Shown here: positions 37,741 through 46,280 of the stretch, piece by piece | Position numbering within the stretch: the first letter of the stretch is position 1 | Layout: every line of letters starts with the position of its first letter | DNA from: Planctomycetota bacterium | Lineage (GTDB): Bacteria; Planctomycetota; Planctomycetia; Pirellulales; PLA5 | Length of the DNA: 57,350 nucleotides | Assembly (NCBI GenBank): GCA_003576845.1 | Contig: QEVJ01000031.1 | Coordinates: 1 to 57,350 of the forward strand | Direction: 5' to 3' | Made by a program: the position numbers and the translations under genes | The notes under the pieces: model-generated | Told to the model about the DNA's origin: nothing | Seen by the model: the letters and a program-made list of their open reading frames with translations, nothing else | Database searches by the model: none

Positions 37741-38514
37741 TCAAAGCAGGTTCGTCCACTGCGGTGTGGCGTACTTTTCGCGGGTCAGACGGGTGGTCTC
37801 TTCGCGGGGCCAGTCGGTTGCGGCTTGCGTGGCCCCGAACGCCGCCGCGACCGCGCTGCGAAGGGCTTCGCCGCTTACCGGCAGGTTCGTCATGAAGTCG
37901 CCGTGGGTGCGGCCGCGGCGGTATTCGGGCTGGCGGGCAGGCATTCGGAGCAATCGGCCCACAAGGTCGAGCGGAAAGTCGTACAGAAGCGTGCCGTGAT
38001 AGACCAGGAAGTCGCGGCGGCAGCGCATCGAGTTGCCCGAGATCTTTCGTTCCCCACCGGCCGAATCGACGACGGCCAGGTCGCTGGTTCCCACGCGCTT
38101 AATGCCGGGCACGAGCGGCCGCAATGCCTCCGCCAGAGTGTCGAGCACGAAGCGATGGGCGGCGTCGATCGACCTCAATTCCGGCCGCAAGCGGTAGCTG
38201 AGGACGACGGCGTACATCAGGCACCCGGGCCCTGTGACGATGGTCGCGCCGCCGCTGGCGCGGCGGACGATATCGACCCCGACCGCCCGACATACTTCGA
38301 CGTCGACTTCGGCGGCCACGCGGCTGGAACGACCGAGGACGACCATCGGCCGAGGCGGTTCCCAAAGGCGCAGAATCTCGAACTCGCGGCCGTCGCAATC
38401 GGCGGCCATCCCGGCGAGCTCGGCGTCGGCCGTTTCGACCAGCGCATCGTCGAGGGCCACGTTCGCCGCCGCGTCGTCGGACGTGAAGTCGATCGTAAGA
38501 TCGAGCAGCTTCAT
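37741..38514 (-). CDS. Lipoate-protein ligase A-like (biotin/lipoate ligase family)
   Basis: 257 residues from the ATG at 38514. The family pattern is clear: FEILRLWEPPRPMVVLGRSSRVAAEVD, then the substrate-binding RRASGGATIVTGPGCLMYAVVL (RRxxGGG-like) and the lysine motif KRVGTSDLAV plus RKISGNSMRCRRDFLVYHGTLLYDF, where K of RKISG is the usual catalytic lysine. These enzymes attach lipoate or octanoate to lipoyl domains. The ATG overlaps the TGA of ogt as ATGA, so the two are probably translated together. Whether it is a ligase, an octanoyltransferase or an amidotransferase cannot be told from this. Confidence 0.85.
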   Translation of the reverse strand: MKLLDLTIDFTSDDAAANVALDDALVETADAELAGMAADCDGREFEILRLWEPPRPMVVLGRSSRVAAEVDVEVCRAVGVDIVRRASGGATIVTGPGCLMYAVVLSYRLRPELRSIDAAHRFVLDTLAEALRPLVPGIKRVGTSDLAVVDSAGGERKISGNSMRCRRDFLVYHGTLLYDFPLDLVGRLLRMPARQPEYRRGRTHGDFMTNLPVSGEALRSAVAAAFGATQAATDWPREETTRLTREKYATPQWTNLL

Positions 38515-39149
38515 TTGGCAAATAGCGTGGTCCGCGCGTCGGCGGCTTCCATCGCCAGGAGCCGGCGTTTCATGGCCAGGCCCTGCGGCGCCGAGTAGCC
38601 GCCGAGTCCGCCGCCGGACGCGAGCACGCGATGGCAAGGCACGACGAGCGGGTAGCGGTTGGTGGCCATCACGCGGCCCACCGCCCGCGCAGCGCCGGCT
38701 CGACCGACTTTCGCCGCAAGCTGGCCGTAAGACATCGTTTCGCCATAGGGAATCGCGCGGCACGCCTTCACGACCGACCGCTCGAACGCGGTCAGATGGC
38801 TCTCGTCGATAGCGACGTCGCGAAAATCTTCGAACTCGCCGCGGGCGAAGGACCGAAACCGCTCGCGAAGATCGGCAAGCCACGCCTGCGAGTCGCCGGT
38901 GGGCGAAACGCCGATCATCCGATGGTTCTTGGCCGCCGCCAAGGCATCGGCCCGGCGCGCGTGGCCAAATGTGACGCCCAGCAAGCGGCGGTCGACGGCC
39001 GAGACGGCGATCCAGCCCAGGTCGGACTCGAAGACGTCGAGCGTCGCCACGCCGGCATTGACCGGAACGCAATTGCCCCGCGGATTCGTTGCCGCGCCCA
39101 CAATTCGACGCGAACGGACGCGAGACAGAGCAACCGTCGTGGATGGCAT
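38511..39149 (-). CDS. ogt: Methylated-DNA-protein cysteine methyltransferase
   Basis: 212 residues from the ATG at 39149, which has AGGAG 8 bases before it. The protein repairs O6-alkylguanine by moving the alkyl group to its own cysteine. Motifs: FERSVVKACRAIPYGETMSYGQLA, then AVGRVMATNRYPLVVPCHRVL with the acceptor cysteine in PCHRV, then GGLGGYSAPQGLAMKRRLLAME. The N-terminal half has LGVTFGHARRADALAAAK, as in Ogt. Its stop codon overlaps the start of the lipoate ligase-like gene. It is divergent from the amidohydrolase at 39354; the 200-base gap has no recognised operator. Confidence 0.93.
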   Translation of the reverse strand: MPSTTVALSRVRSRRIVGAATNPRGNCVPVNAGVATLDVFESDLGWIAVSAVDRRLLGVTFGHARRADALAAAKNHRMIGVSPTGDSQAWLADLRERFRSFARGEFEDFRDVAIDESHLTAFERSVVKACRAIPYGETMSYGQLAAKVGRAGAARAVGRVMATNRYPLVVPCHRVLASGGGLGGYSAPQGLAMKRRLLAMEAADARTTLFAK

Positions 39150-39353
39150 CGTGGGATCTCCTGAATTCTCGTGGATCGGCGGGAGCGCGACGCCTTTCAA
39201 CTTAACCGACGGATGGCATGCGTTCCAGCCGCCTTCCGAGAACGACCAACGCTCGCCAATCTTGTCGTGCCCCGTTGCTGCATTTCCGACGCGAGCAAGG
39301 TACATTTGGGCGTCTCTCCAACAATCCTCCCGCGTCCAGAAAGGCACTCGACG

Positions 39354-40661
39354 ATGAAAAGACGCATGGCTTATCTCACCGCGACGTTGCTGCTTGCGTT
39401 CGCTTCGTTCGTGTGCGCCGCCGAGCCGGCCGAATGGGCCGCGGCGAACCTCGACGACCTCGTCGCGCTCTATCAGCACTTGCACCGCAATCCGGAGTTG
39501 TCGTTCGCCGAAAAAGAAACGTCCGCCCGGATCGCCGAGGAGTGGCGCAAAGCCGGCGCGGAGGTGACGGAGCGCGTCGGCGGCTACGGCGTCGTCGGGA
39601 TCGTCAAGAACGGCGCCGGCCCGACGCTGATGCTGCGGACCGATCTCGATGCCTTGCCCGTCACGGAACAGACTGGCCTGGCTTATGCCTCGAAAGTCGT
39701 CGTCAAAGACGCGGCCGGCAAGGAAGTCGGCACGATGCACGCCTGTGGGCACGACATCCACATGACGAACCTCGTCGGCGTCGCGCGGTATCTTGCGGCA
39801 AACAAGGACCGCTGGCAAGGCACGCTGATGCTCGTTGGCCAACCGGCCGAAGAGCGCGGCAGCGGCGCGCGGGCGATGCTCGCCGACGGGCTGTTCAAGC
39901 GGTTTCCCAAACCCGACTTTGCCCTCGCGCTGCACTGCGACTCGACGCTCGCGACCGGCAAGGTCGCGTTTCGCGCGGGCTACGCGCTGGCGAACGTCGA
40001 CAGCGTGGACATCATCGTCCGCGGCCGCGGCGGACACGGCGCGTTTCCGCACACGGCGATCGATCCGGTCGTGCAGGCGGCGCACTTGATCGTCGACTTG
40101 CAAACGATCATCACCCGCGAGTTGCACCCGAGCGAACCGGCGGTGATTACGGTCGGCTCGATTCACGCCGGCACGAAACACAACATCATTGCCGACGAGT
40201 GCCACTTGCAGCTCACGGTCCGCAGCTATACGGACAAGGCCCGCAAACACTTGCTCGCCGCGATCGAGCGTAAGGCCAAAGCGGCGGCGGCCAGTTTCGG
40301 CGCGCCCGAGCCGAAGATCACGCTTTCCGACGGCACGCCGGCGATGTTCAACGACGAAAAACTCGTCCGCCGCGTTGCGCCGGTGTTCGAGCAGGTGCTG
40401 GGCAAGGAAAACGTGCAGGACCGCGAACCGCAACTCGGCGGCGAGGATTTCAGCGAGTATGGCCTGGCGGGAGTGCCGATTTTCATGTACTGGCTCGGGA
40501 CGGTCGATGCACGGCGGCTCGCGCCGTTCGTCGATCGCGGATTGCCGCCGCCGAGCTTGCATTCGCCGAACTACTATCCCGACGCGCCCGACGCGCTCAA
40601 GACCGGCATTGCGACGATGGCGACCGCGGCAATCGAATTGCTCAAGCGCGAGGCAAAGTAA
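39354..40661 (+). CDS. Exported M20-family amidohydrolase
   Basis: 435 residues from the ATG at 39354 with AAAGG 9 bases upstream. Residues about 5-23 form a signal peptide ending FVCAAEPA. Metal-binding motifs of the M20D (IAL/HipO) family are visible: LRTDLDALPV, HACGHDIHMTNLVGVA, VGQPAEERGSGARAML and, at the end, LGGEDFSEYG. The lid domain has GRGGHGAFPHTAIDPV. Such enzymes split N-acyl amino acids (hippurate, indole conjugates and similar); here it would act outside the cytoplasm. The histidine and the two carboxylates for both zinc ions are present. The exact substrate is not known. Confidence 0.92.
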   Translation: MKRRMAYLTATLLLAFASFVCAAEPAEWAAANLDDLVALYQHLHRNPELSFAEKETSARIAEEWRKAGAEVTERVGGYGVVGIVKNGAGPTLMLRTDLDALPVTEQTGLAYASKVVVKDAAGKEVGTMHACGHDIHMTNLVGVARYLAANKDRWQGTLMLVGQPAEERGSGARAMLADGLFKRFPKPDFALALHCDSTLATGKVAFRAGYALANVDSVDIIVRGRGGHGAFPHTAIDPVVQAAHLIVDLQTIITRELHPSEPAVITVGSIHAGTKHNIIADECHLQLTVRSYTDKARKHLLAAIERKAKAAAASFGAPEPKITLSDGTPAMFNDEKLVRRVAPVFEQVLGKENVQDREPQLGGEDFSEYGLAGVPIFMYWLGTVDARRLAPFVDRGLPPPSLHSPNYYPDAPDALKTGIATMATAAIELLKREAK

Positions 40662-41192
40662 TCGTAGCCCAACATGAATGCCCCGCGCGGCAGAGTATCA
40701 TCCGGCAGCGCGCAATACCGCTTGACCGGAGTTTCTCGCCCGTCTGACGGACCTTCTGGTGCGTCAACCGCGCCAGAAAAAAACCTTGCGCCGCAAACCT
40801 CCCGAACGCCCCAAAACCCCGCCTTTCGCACCGCCTACGCGAGGGAGTTATTAAACAAACTCCTGGGGGGCCCCAGGGGTAACGTTCAAAAACCCTCGAC
40901 GCCGCCCGGTCAATGAAAAAACCCACCCGGATGAACGTTTCGCTCCAAAAAACAAACAAATTGCCAAACGGCACGCGTCCTGGCCACCGCCGAGCCGGAA
41001 CGCTTTTCCCCGCACCGGCGCAGCATCTCCCCCACGACCTTTCTTGATACCAACGGAGTGGCCTGCTTTCAAGCCACAAAATGTCCCGCGTCGCAGTGAA
41101 TCCACAGGCGCGAAGACACGCGGCCCAGCCGCCCGTCATGGTCGCCCCGCATCGCCCGCCCGTCGGACCGCTGCACGATAACCCTTAGTGCC
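40662..41192. other. 531-base gap without a supported gene
   Basis: The plus strand is rich in C and A runs. A CCTGGGG-GG-CCCCAGG inverted repeat (40862-40877) is the one clear structure; its two-base loop makes a terminator doubtful. Several short frames are open, but none has a ribosome site, a motif or a natural start. No RNA gene could be recognised. Confidence 0.6.
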
Positions 41193-42521
41193 TCAGCGGC
41201 TCACCAGCACCTTGCCCACGAGTTTCCGGTCCGGGAAGTTGACCATCACGTAGGTGTTCTGACCGTCGACGATCTCAATCGCGGCCGTCTCCGCGCTGCC
41301 GATCGCCTGTTCGCCTCGCGCAGGCGCGAACGACACGACGTGCTCGCCCGCCGGTAGCTCGAATCGCAACACCTGAATCTTGTCCGGCAACAAACCCCAG
41401 CACCGCGTGTCGGCCGCCTCCGCCGCGCCCCAGGCGAACTCGGCCGCCTCGAACAAAAGATTGAGCGCGTTGCGGTCGTCCACGCCGGCGATGGCCTTCG
41501 CCCCTTCCGTGACGCCGCGCTTCACGATCCGCCGCACGACCGCCCGCGCGACGACCTGCGGATAGATCGCGTCGTACTGCTCGACGGCCATGCGGCTCAC
41601 GTCGGTGATCGTTTCGGTACGGCCCGCGACCTGTCCGCCCACGCTGACCGCAACGTTGTCGATGTCGTTCGGCATGGCGACGACTTTGGGCGCCTTGACC
41701 GGGGCGACGGACGTAGGAAGCGAGTATTTGTTTTGCGATTTGAGCACGATGTCGGCGATCAGCAATGCCGCGGTGGACGGGACTTCGGTCGTTTCGACTT
41801 TGTAAGGTCCGCGGCCGACGAGGGCGAAGACGTACAGGGCGCCGTGTCCGCGCTGCGAGTGATGGCCGTTCCGCGCCCGTTCCAGGTCCCAGCGGCCCAT
41901 GCGAAAGTCCGGCTCGAAGTAGACGACCTGCTGATACGCCCGCGCTGCGTCGGCATAATCGACGTGCGTTTCCTCGCGCAACATGCCGTGGATGTACGGC
42001 CCGAGGGCAACTTGCTTGTAGGAGAGTTTGGGATTCTGGCCGTCCTTGTCCGCGGCCGCCGCGACGATCTCTTGTTGCTTGGCGTTGATCTGATGGGCAT
42101 AGGCCACCGCGTCGCTGCCGCCCGTCATCAGGTTCGACAGCGCGAGCATCGAGCGGATCAGCACCTTTTCGTAGTCTTCGCCCGTGTAGCTGCGGCGGTT
42201 GTCGTCGCTGAACATCGACCAGGCGGTCTCGCCGGCGGTCGGCTTGTCGAGCTCGTCGAAGCGGTCGCGGACTTCGCGGAGGGTTTGCTCGGCATCCTGG
42301 GGCTTGCCCGCCGCGAGATCGACCATCGCCTTTTCGAGCTTGAGGACGTCGGCGGCGTCTTTGGCCTTGGCGAGGTCGTCGTTGAGCAGGTGCTCCGCCG
42401 CGGCCAGATCGCCCGCCTGATAGAAGGAGCGGACCTTGACGAGCCGGTCGGCGTGCGTGGCGCAGCCGACGAGAGCGGGCAGGATAAGGACACCGACGGC
42501 AACGGCGACGCGGCGAAGCAT
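41193..42521 (-). CDS. COG3014-like lipoprotein with helical repeats
   Basis: 442 residues from the ATG at 42521. The signal peptide VAVAVGVLILPALVGCATHAD ends in the lipobox LVGC, so the mature protein should be lipid-anchored at its first cysteine. The front half shows TPR-like pairs (LVKVRSFYQAGDLAAAEHLL; LRSM...LALSNLMTGGSDAVAYAHQ). The middle has YVFALVGRGPYKVETTEVPSTAALL, and NVAVSVGGQVAGRTETITDVSRMAVEQYDAIYPQVVARAVVRRI close to the end, typical of a conserved lipoprotein group that sits beside LpoB-like genes in gammaproteobacteria. Its neighbour here is also LpoB-like. The biochemical role is unknown. Confidence 0.75.
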   Translation of the reverse strand: MLRRVAVAVGVLILPALVGCATHADRLVKVRSFYQAGDLAAAEHLLNDDLAKAKDAADVLKLEKAMVDLAAGKPQDAEQTLREVRDRFDELDKPTAGETAWSMFSDDNRRSYTGEDYEKVLIRSMLALSNLMTGGSDAVAYAHQINAKQQEIVAAAADKDGQNPKLSYKQVALGPYIHGMLREETHVDYADAARAYQQVVYFEPDFRMGRWDLERARNGHHSQRGHGALYVFALVGRGPYKVETTEVPSTAALLIADIVLKSQNKYSLPTSVAPVKAPKVVAMPNDIDNVAVSVGGQVAGRTETITDVSRMAVEQYDAIYPQVVARAVVRRIVKRGVTEGAKAIAGVDDRNALNLLFEAAEFAWGAAEAADTRCWGLLPDKIQVLRFELPAGEHVVSFAPARGEQAIGSAETAAIEIVDGQNTYVMVNFPDRKLVGKVLVSR

Positions 42522-42528
42522 AGGAAGT

Positions 42529-42669
42529 CTCAAGGCTTAAGTATCAAGGCTCAAATAAGGCCCAAGTTTCAAGGTTTAAGGCGTATCGCCAACGGCCCGG
42601 CGCCGAATCGCATGGAGCCTTAAGCATTAAGCCTTATTTGAACCTTGAGCCTTAGAACTTGAACCTTCG
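42529..42669. repeat. Inverted pair of CAAGGCTTAAG-type arms between two lipoprotein genes
   Basis: Left arm 42529-42581 has CTCAAGGCTTAAG, then TCAAGGCTCAAATAAGGC; right arm 42618-42669 has CCTTAAGCATTAAGCC, then TTATTTGAACCTTGAGCC, a degenerate reverse complement. The centre of 36 bases is unrelated. It fills the gap between the LpoB-like gene and the COG3014-like gene. Confidence 0.8.
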
Positions 42670-42672
42670 CGT

Positions 42673-43344
42673 CTACGCGCCCAGGTTTTTGATCTTCGCC
42701 CACATCGACTTGTTATATCCCTTGCGCAGCTCCGCCGATTCCTTGTCGGTCTGGCCGGTGCGGACGTTGATCACTTCGAGCGTGAGCATGTAGTCGCGCT
42801 GATAGTCCTTGTTGCTCGTCGTCGTGCCGGACGTAATCGTCGCATACATCAGATAGTCGACGGGCTGGCCTTCTTGTTCGAGCACCGCCGCGAAGGCCCG
42901 CATGTTGGCGGGCACGAAAAGCTGGTCCGGTCGAAGCCGCGTCTCGCGCAGGCCGGCTTGGACGAAGCGCTGGTTGATCGCGGTAAACGACCCGGATTCG
43001 AGGATCTTCGTGTCGATCGCCTGATAAATCTGGTCCTTGAAGTCGCCGATCTCTTCCGCGCTCTTGTTTTCGACGCCGACGAAGCAGATCGTCTTGGGCG
43101 GCGGCGGGAGCTGGTTGTGGGCGACCATTTGGAATTGCGACTGCTGGCGCCCGAGGAGCTTGCCGACCGCCTCCTGCACGAGCGGCTTGAACGTTTCCGC
43201 GCCGGCGGCGTGGCTGCCGACCATGTCGGCCTTGTCGTCGGTGAGCACCTGTGCCGTTTGCCGGCCGCGGCAGCCGAGCGACGCGACGAGGCCGAAGCCA
43301 ACGAGGGAAACACCGGAGCGGGCCAAAAACGCGCGTCGATCCAT
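42673..43344 (-). CDS. LpoB-like (penicillin-binding protein activator) lipoprotein
   Basis: 223 residues from the ATG at 43344. The lead MDRRAFLARSGVSLVGFGLVASLGCRGR carries an RR motif of the Tat type and a possible lipobox ASLGC. The body follows the LpoB family: KTICFVGVENKSAEEIGDFKDQIYQAIDTKIL, then FVPANMRAFAAVLEQEGQPVDYLMYATIT and YMLTLEVINVRTGQTDKESAELRKGY. LpoB activates PBP1b in enteric bacteria; no PBP gene is visible here. Together with the COG3014-like gene it makes the same two-gene neighbourhood known from gammaproteobacteria. A role at the cell envelope is plausible but not shown. Confidence 0.75.
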   Translation of the reverse strand: MDRRAFLARSGVSLVGFGLVASLGCRGRQTAQVLTDDKADMVGSHAAGAETFKPLVQEAVGKLLGRQQSQFQMVAHNQLPPPPKTICFVGVENKSAEEIGDFKDQIYQAIDTKILESGSFTAINQRFVQAGLRETRLRPDQLFVPANMRAFAAVLEQEGQPVDYLMYATITSGTTTSNKDYQRDYMLTLEVINVRTGQTDKESAELRKGYNKSMWAKIKNLGA

Positions 43345-43404
43345 GCGAATCACATCCTTGTGCTGAGATGAGAAGGGCCGAGCGGTCCGTCGCCCGGGGC
43401 CGGA

Positions 43405-43509
43405 AATGCAAAAGTCAAAATGAAGAATGAACATTGCGAAGCGTCGACGTTGCGAAGGGCGTCGCATTCTGCATTTTTCATTTTGCCTTCTGCATTCTGC
43501 ATTCTGCCC
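43405..43509. repeat. Inverted pair of A-rich arms before the LpoB-like gene
   Basis: Left arm AATGCAAAAGTCAAAATGA... (43405-43431); right arm GCATTCTGCATTTTTCATTT... (43464-43509) in reverse-complement orientation. The centre is about 30 bases. No gene was found in 43345-43698. Confidence 0.8.
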
Positions 43510-43698
43510 CACACCAACGAAGGGGCCGGATTATATCGGTCCGGCGCTCTCACGAAAGATCGGTAATTATTGACGCGAAAATCAATGACAAGCGTCGGGC
43601 GGGGGCGACGCCGGGCATGGCCGGTGCCAAGATGCTAAACTTGAGAACCTGTCAAAGCGCCTACACTTCCTCGTTTGCCCGCGATGGGCTTGGGTGCC

Positions 43699-45210
43699 AT
43701 GCGTTTTCTACGCGGCTTGCCGCCAGCGTTGCTGGCAACTGCGGCGGTCGTCGGCAGTATCTGCCCGAGTGCGGCTGCCGCCAACGAGCAACTTACGATC
43801 AAAGTCGCCGACCGCGACACCGGCAAACCGATCGCCGTGCGGATGCACCTTAAGAACGCCAAGGGTGTCGCGGTGAAGCCGCCCGGCGCGCCGTTCTGGA
43901 AAGACCACTTCGCGTTCGAGGGCGAGATCACGCTCAAATTGCCGCGGGGGAACTACACGTTCGAGATGGAACGCGGGCCGGAATACCTCGACCGCACCGG
44001 CTACTTCACGATCGAACCGTTCGCCAACGACACGAAGGCGATCGACATGAAGCGGTTCATCGACATGCCCAAGGCTCTCTGGTACGCCGGCGATCTGCAC
44101 GTGCATCGCCCCGTCGAGCAGATCGAACTGTTGATGAAAGCCGAAGATCTGCACGTCGCGCCGGTCATCGCGTGGTGGAACGCGAAGAACGGTTGGACCG
44201 GCAAGAAACTGCCCGAAAGCCTCGTCACGAAGTTCGACGGCAACCGTTTCTATCACGTTCTCGCCGGCGAGGACGAGCGCAAGGGCGGGGCGCTGTTATT
44301 CTTCAACCTCGATAAGCCGCTCGACATCGCCGACGCCAGGCCGGAGTTTCCGTCGCCGATGAAGTATCTTCTCGCGGCCAAGGAGCAGGGCGCACACGTC
44401 GACGCCGAAAAACCGTTCTGGTGGGATTTTCCCGTCTGGCTCGCGAGCGGCAAGCTCGATTCGGTGGGCCTTGCCAACAACCATCAACAGCGCTCCGGCA
44501 TGATGGACAACGAAGCCTGGGGCAAACCGCGCGACCGGACGCTGTTTCCCGCGCCGCGGGGCAACGGCCGCTGGTCGCAGGAGATTTATTACCACGTGCT
44601 CAATTGCGGGATTCGTCTGCCGCCGTCGGCCGGAAGCGCGTCGGGCGTGCTGCCCAATCCCGTCGGATACAACCGCGTCTACGTCCACGTCGACGGCGAA
44701 CTGACGTGGGAAAAATGGTTCGAAGGCTTGCGCGCCGGGCGCGTCGTCGTGACGAACGGGCCGCTGTTGATTCCTTCCGTCCGGGGCCAATTACCGGGCC
44801 ACGTGTTTCGCGTCGACGCAGGCGAGACGGCCGAGTTCGAGATTGGCCTGACGATGTCGACCCGCGACAAAGTTGAATACCTCGAAGTCATCCAGAACGG
44901 CCAGGTTGCGAGCGAAGTGCGGCTGGCCGATTGGAAGGCTGCCGGCGGAAAGCTGCCGCCGATCAAGTTCGAGCGGAGCGGTTGGTACAAGGACACATAC
45001 CGCTTCGCATCGACCGGGCCGTACTATGTGGAGGTCGGCTACGAGCGCCGGATCAGCCGCCGCAGCGCCCAGTTCTTTCTCGACTGGGTTCGCGAGCGGA
45101 TGAAGAAAGTCGAACTGCCCGACGCCGCCGAACAGCGCGAGGTCCTGCAATACCACCAGGCCGCGGAGGCGTATTGGCAGGCACTCGTCGAAAAGGCGAA
45201 CGCCGAGTAG
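43699..45210 (+). CDS. CehA/McbA-like exported metallohydrolase
   Basis: 503 residues from the ATG at 43699, chosen because MRFLRGLPPALLATAAVVGS is then a signal peptide; an ATG at 43684 is an alternative. The PHP-like metal motif is WYAGDLHVHRPVEQIELLMKAEDLHVAPVIAWW, followed by FYHVLAGEDERKGGALLFFNL and GKLDSVGLANNHQQRSGM. The front part has DRDTGKPIAVRMHLKNAKG, a carboxypeptidase-regulatory-like strand region. The C-terminal third, from FEGLRAGRVVVTNGPLLIP, is the usual tail of the CehA/McbA family, which includes carbaryl hydrolases. The substrate is unknown; many members in this phylum have no known role. Confidence 0.88.
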   Translation: MRFLRGLPPALLATAAVVGSICPSAAAANEQLTIKVADRDTGKPIAVRMHLKNAKGVAVKPPGAPFWKDHFAFEGEITLKLPRGNYTFEMERGPEYLDRTGYFTIEPFANDTKAIDMKRFIDMPKALWYAGDLHVHRPVEQIELLMKAEDLHVAPVIAWWNAKNGWTGKKLPESLVTKFDGNRFYHVLAGEDERKGGALLFFNLDKPLDIADARPEFPSPMKYLLAAKEQGAHVDAEKPFWWDFPVWLASGKLDSVGLANNHQQRSGMMDNEAWGKPRDRTLFPAPRGNGRWSQEIYYHVLNCGIRLPPSAGSASGVLPNPVGYNRVYVHVDGELTWEKWFEGLRAGRVVVTNGPLLIPSVRGQLPGHVFRVDAGETAEFEIGLTMSTRDKVEYLEVIQNGQVASEVRLADWKAAGGKLPPIKFERSGWYKDTYRFASTGPYYVEVGYERRISRRSAQFFLDWVRERMKKVELPDAAEQREVLQYHQAAEAYWQALVEKANAE

Positions 45211-45254
45211 CCGCGACGCACTGCAGGCAGTTGGCCGAAACGAAGCGTTTTATT

Positions 45255-45426
45255 GAAACACGGAGGCGCGGAGACACGGAGGAATGCAAAAGGCAGAATG
45301 AAAAATGAAGAATGAAAAATGAAGAGTGCGGCGGCGGGCGGCATCGGCTCGCCGTTCGCAGGCAAGGCGCGGCGCGCCGCGTGACGTGTTGTGATCTCCG
45401 CGTCTTTGCGCCTCGGCGGTTCGCCA
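45255..45426. repeat. Composite inverted repeat between metallohydrolase and PD-(D/E)XK gene
   Basis: Left part: GAAACACGGAGGCGCGGAGA and onward, then AATGCAAAAGGCAGAATG and several AAAAATGAAG units (45255-45325). Right part: GATCTCCGCGTCTTTGCGCC and onward (45394-45426), the reverse complement of the GCGCGGAGA-type unit. The A-rich unit has no right-hand partner here. It overlaps no reading frame that I could support. Confidence 0.7.
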
Positions 45427-45450
45427 CGATCCAGTCAGGCCGCGCGGCGG

Positions 45451-46056
45451 TTAGAAATCGAGTTCGCTCGCTGCAAAGTCATCTTCGGCATCGAGCGCGG
45501 CGGACACGGCGACGAGGGCATCGTCTCGGCCGCCTTCGGTCGGAGGCGCATCGTGCGGCACGAACAGCGCATCGACCGGCCGGGCCAGCTCGCGGAACCG
45601 GGCCGTCGGCATGGCGACCGTATCCCAGCGGGGCGAGATCGCCCGCGCGTGGGCGGCGTAGGATTCGAGCGGAATTGCCACGAAACCGTACCGCCGCCCG
45701 CCGTAATCAAACAATCGCTCGGCCGGCAGCGGGGCCCGATCGCCGAGCACGCCGTAGGCGAACACGAACATCGCCGCGAAGTTGCCGCCGAACAGCCGCT
45801 GCCATTGGGTAAGCGAGGTGAGGTCGTCGCGGGTCGACCAGTTCTTCCAGTACTGCTTCTGCTCGCCCGAGGGGAACAAGCGGCCCTTCACGTCGACCAG
45901 CCACGAACCCTCGCCGGTCGACACGATGAAGTCGAGGCTCTTGAGCGAGCGGTCGCCGAGCAGCGCCCGCTTGGCCTCGTCCACGGCGACGTAGGGAATT
46001 CCCCGGTCGCGGAGGAAAGCCTCGAACGCGCGCTCGTAGTGGTTGTCGCGTTTCAT
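45451..46056 (-). CDS. Putative PD-(D/E)XK nuclease-like protein, unknown
   Basis: 201 residues from the ATG at 46056. The N-terminal YERAFEAFLRDRGIPYVAVDEA followed by SLDFIVSTGEGSWLVDVKGRLFPSG has the acidic helix, then D...D-V-K pattern of the PD-(D/E)XK nuclease fold: glutamate in the first helix, D of LDFIV, and D/K of VDVKG. The family name in use is hypothetical; no partner methylase, toxin or phage gene is near. The C-terminal half (WDTVAMPTARFRELARPVDALFVPHD) has no motif that I know. A C-rich heptamer repeat runs right up to the start codon on the sense strand; no ribosome site precedes it. Nuclease activity is inference from five residues. Confidence 0.6.
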   Translation of the reverse strand: MKRDNHYERAFEAFLRDRGIPYVAVDEAKRALLGDRSLKSLDFIVSTGEGSWLVDVKGRLFPSGEQKQYWKNWSTRDDLTSLTQWQRLFGGNFAAMFVFAYGVLGDRAPLPAERLFDYGGRRYGFVAIPLESYAAHARAISPRWDTVAMPTARFRELARPVDALFVPHDAPPTEGGRDDALVAVSAALDAEDDFAASELDF

Positions 46057-46057
46057 C

Positions 46058-46121
46058 GGGCAGGGGTCGGGGATCAGGGGTCGGGGATCAGGGGTCGGGG
46101 GTCGGGGGTCGGGGGTCGGGG
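46058..46121 (+). repeat. G-rich heptamer array abutting the start of the PD-(D/E)XK gene
   Basis: About eight units of GGGGTCG with GGGGATCA variants on the plus strand. GGGGG runs separated by TC repeat at least four times, which fits a G-quadruplex pattern. The sense strand of the neighbouring gene reads CGACCCCTGCCCG and then ATG, the same junction sequence as at the ABC permease start. Confidence 0.9.
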
Positions 46122-46280
46122 ATGCGCTGCTTTTATAGCCGACGTTCGGGCTCGTGGGCAACGGTGGGGTGTTGCTCGCCCGGAATGCGGAATCCGAGCC
46201 GGGAATGCGAGAATTCGGTTAGGCGTGGCCCGTCCGCCTTGACCCGGCCGCGCGCCGCAAACAAACATGGAGAGCGGGGA

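Noticed and set aside
40862-40877. Rho-independent terminator
   Set aside because: The stem is GC-rich but the loop is two bases and no T run follows.
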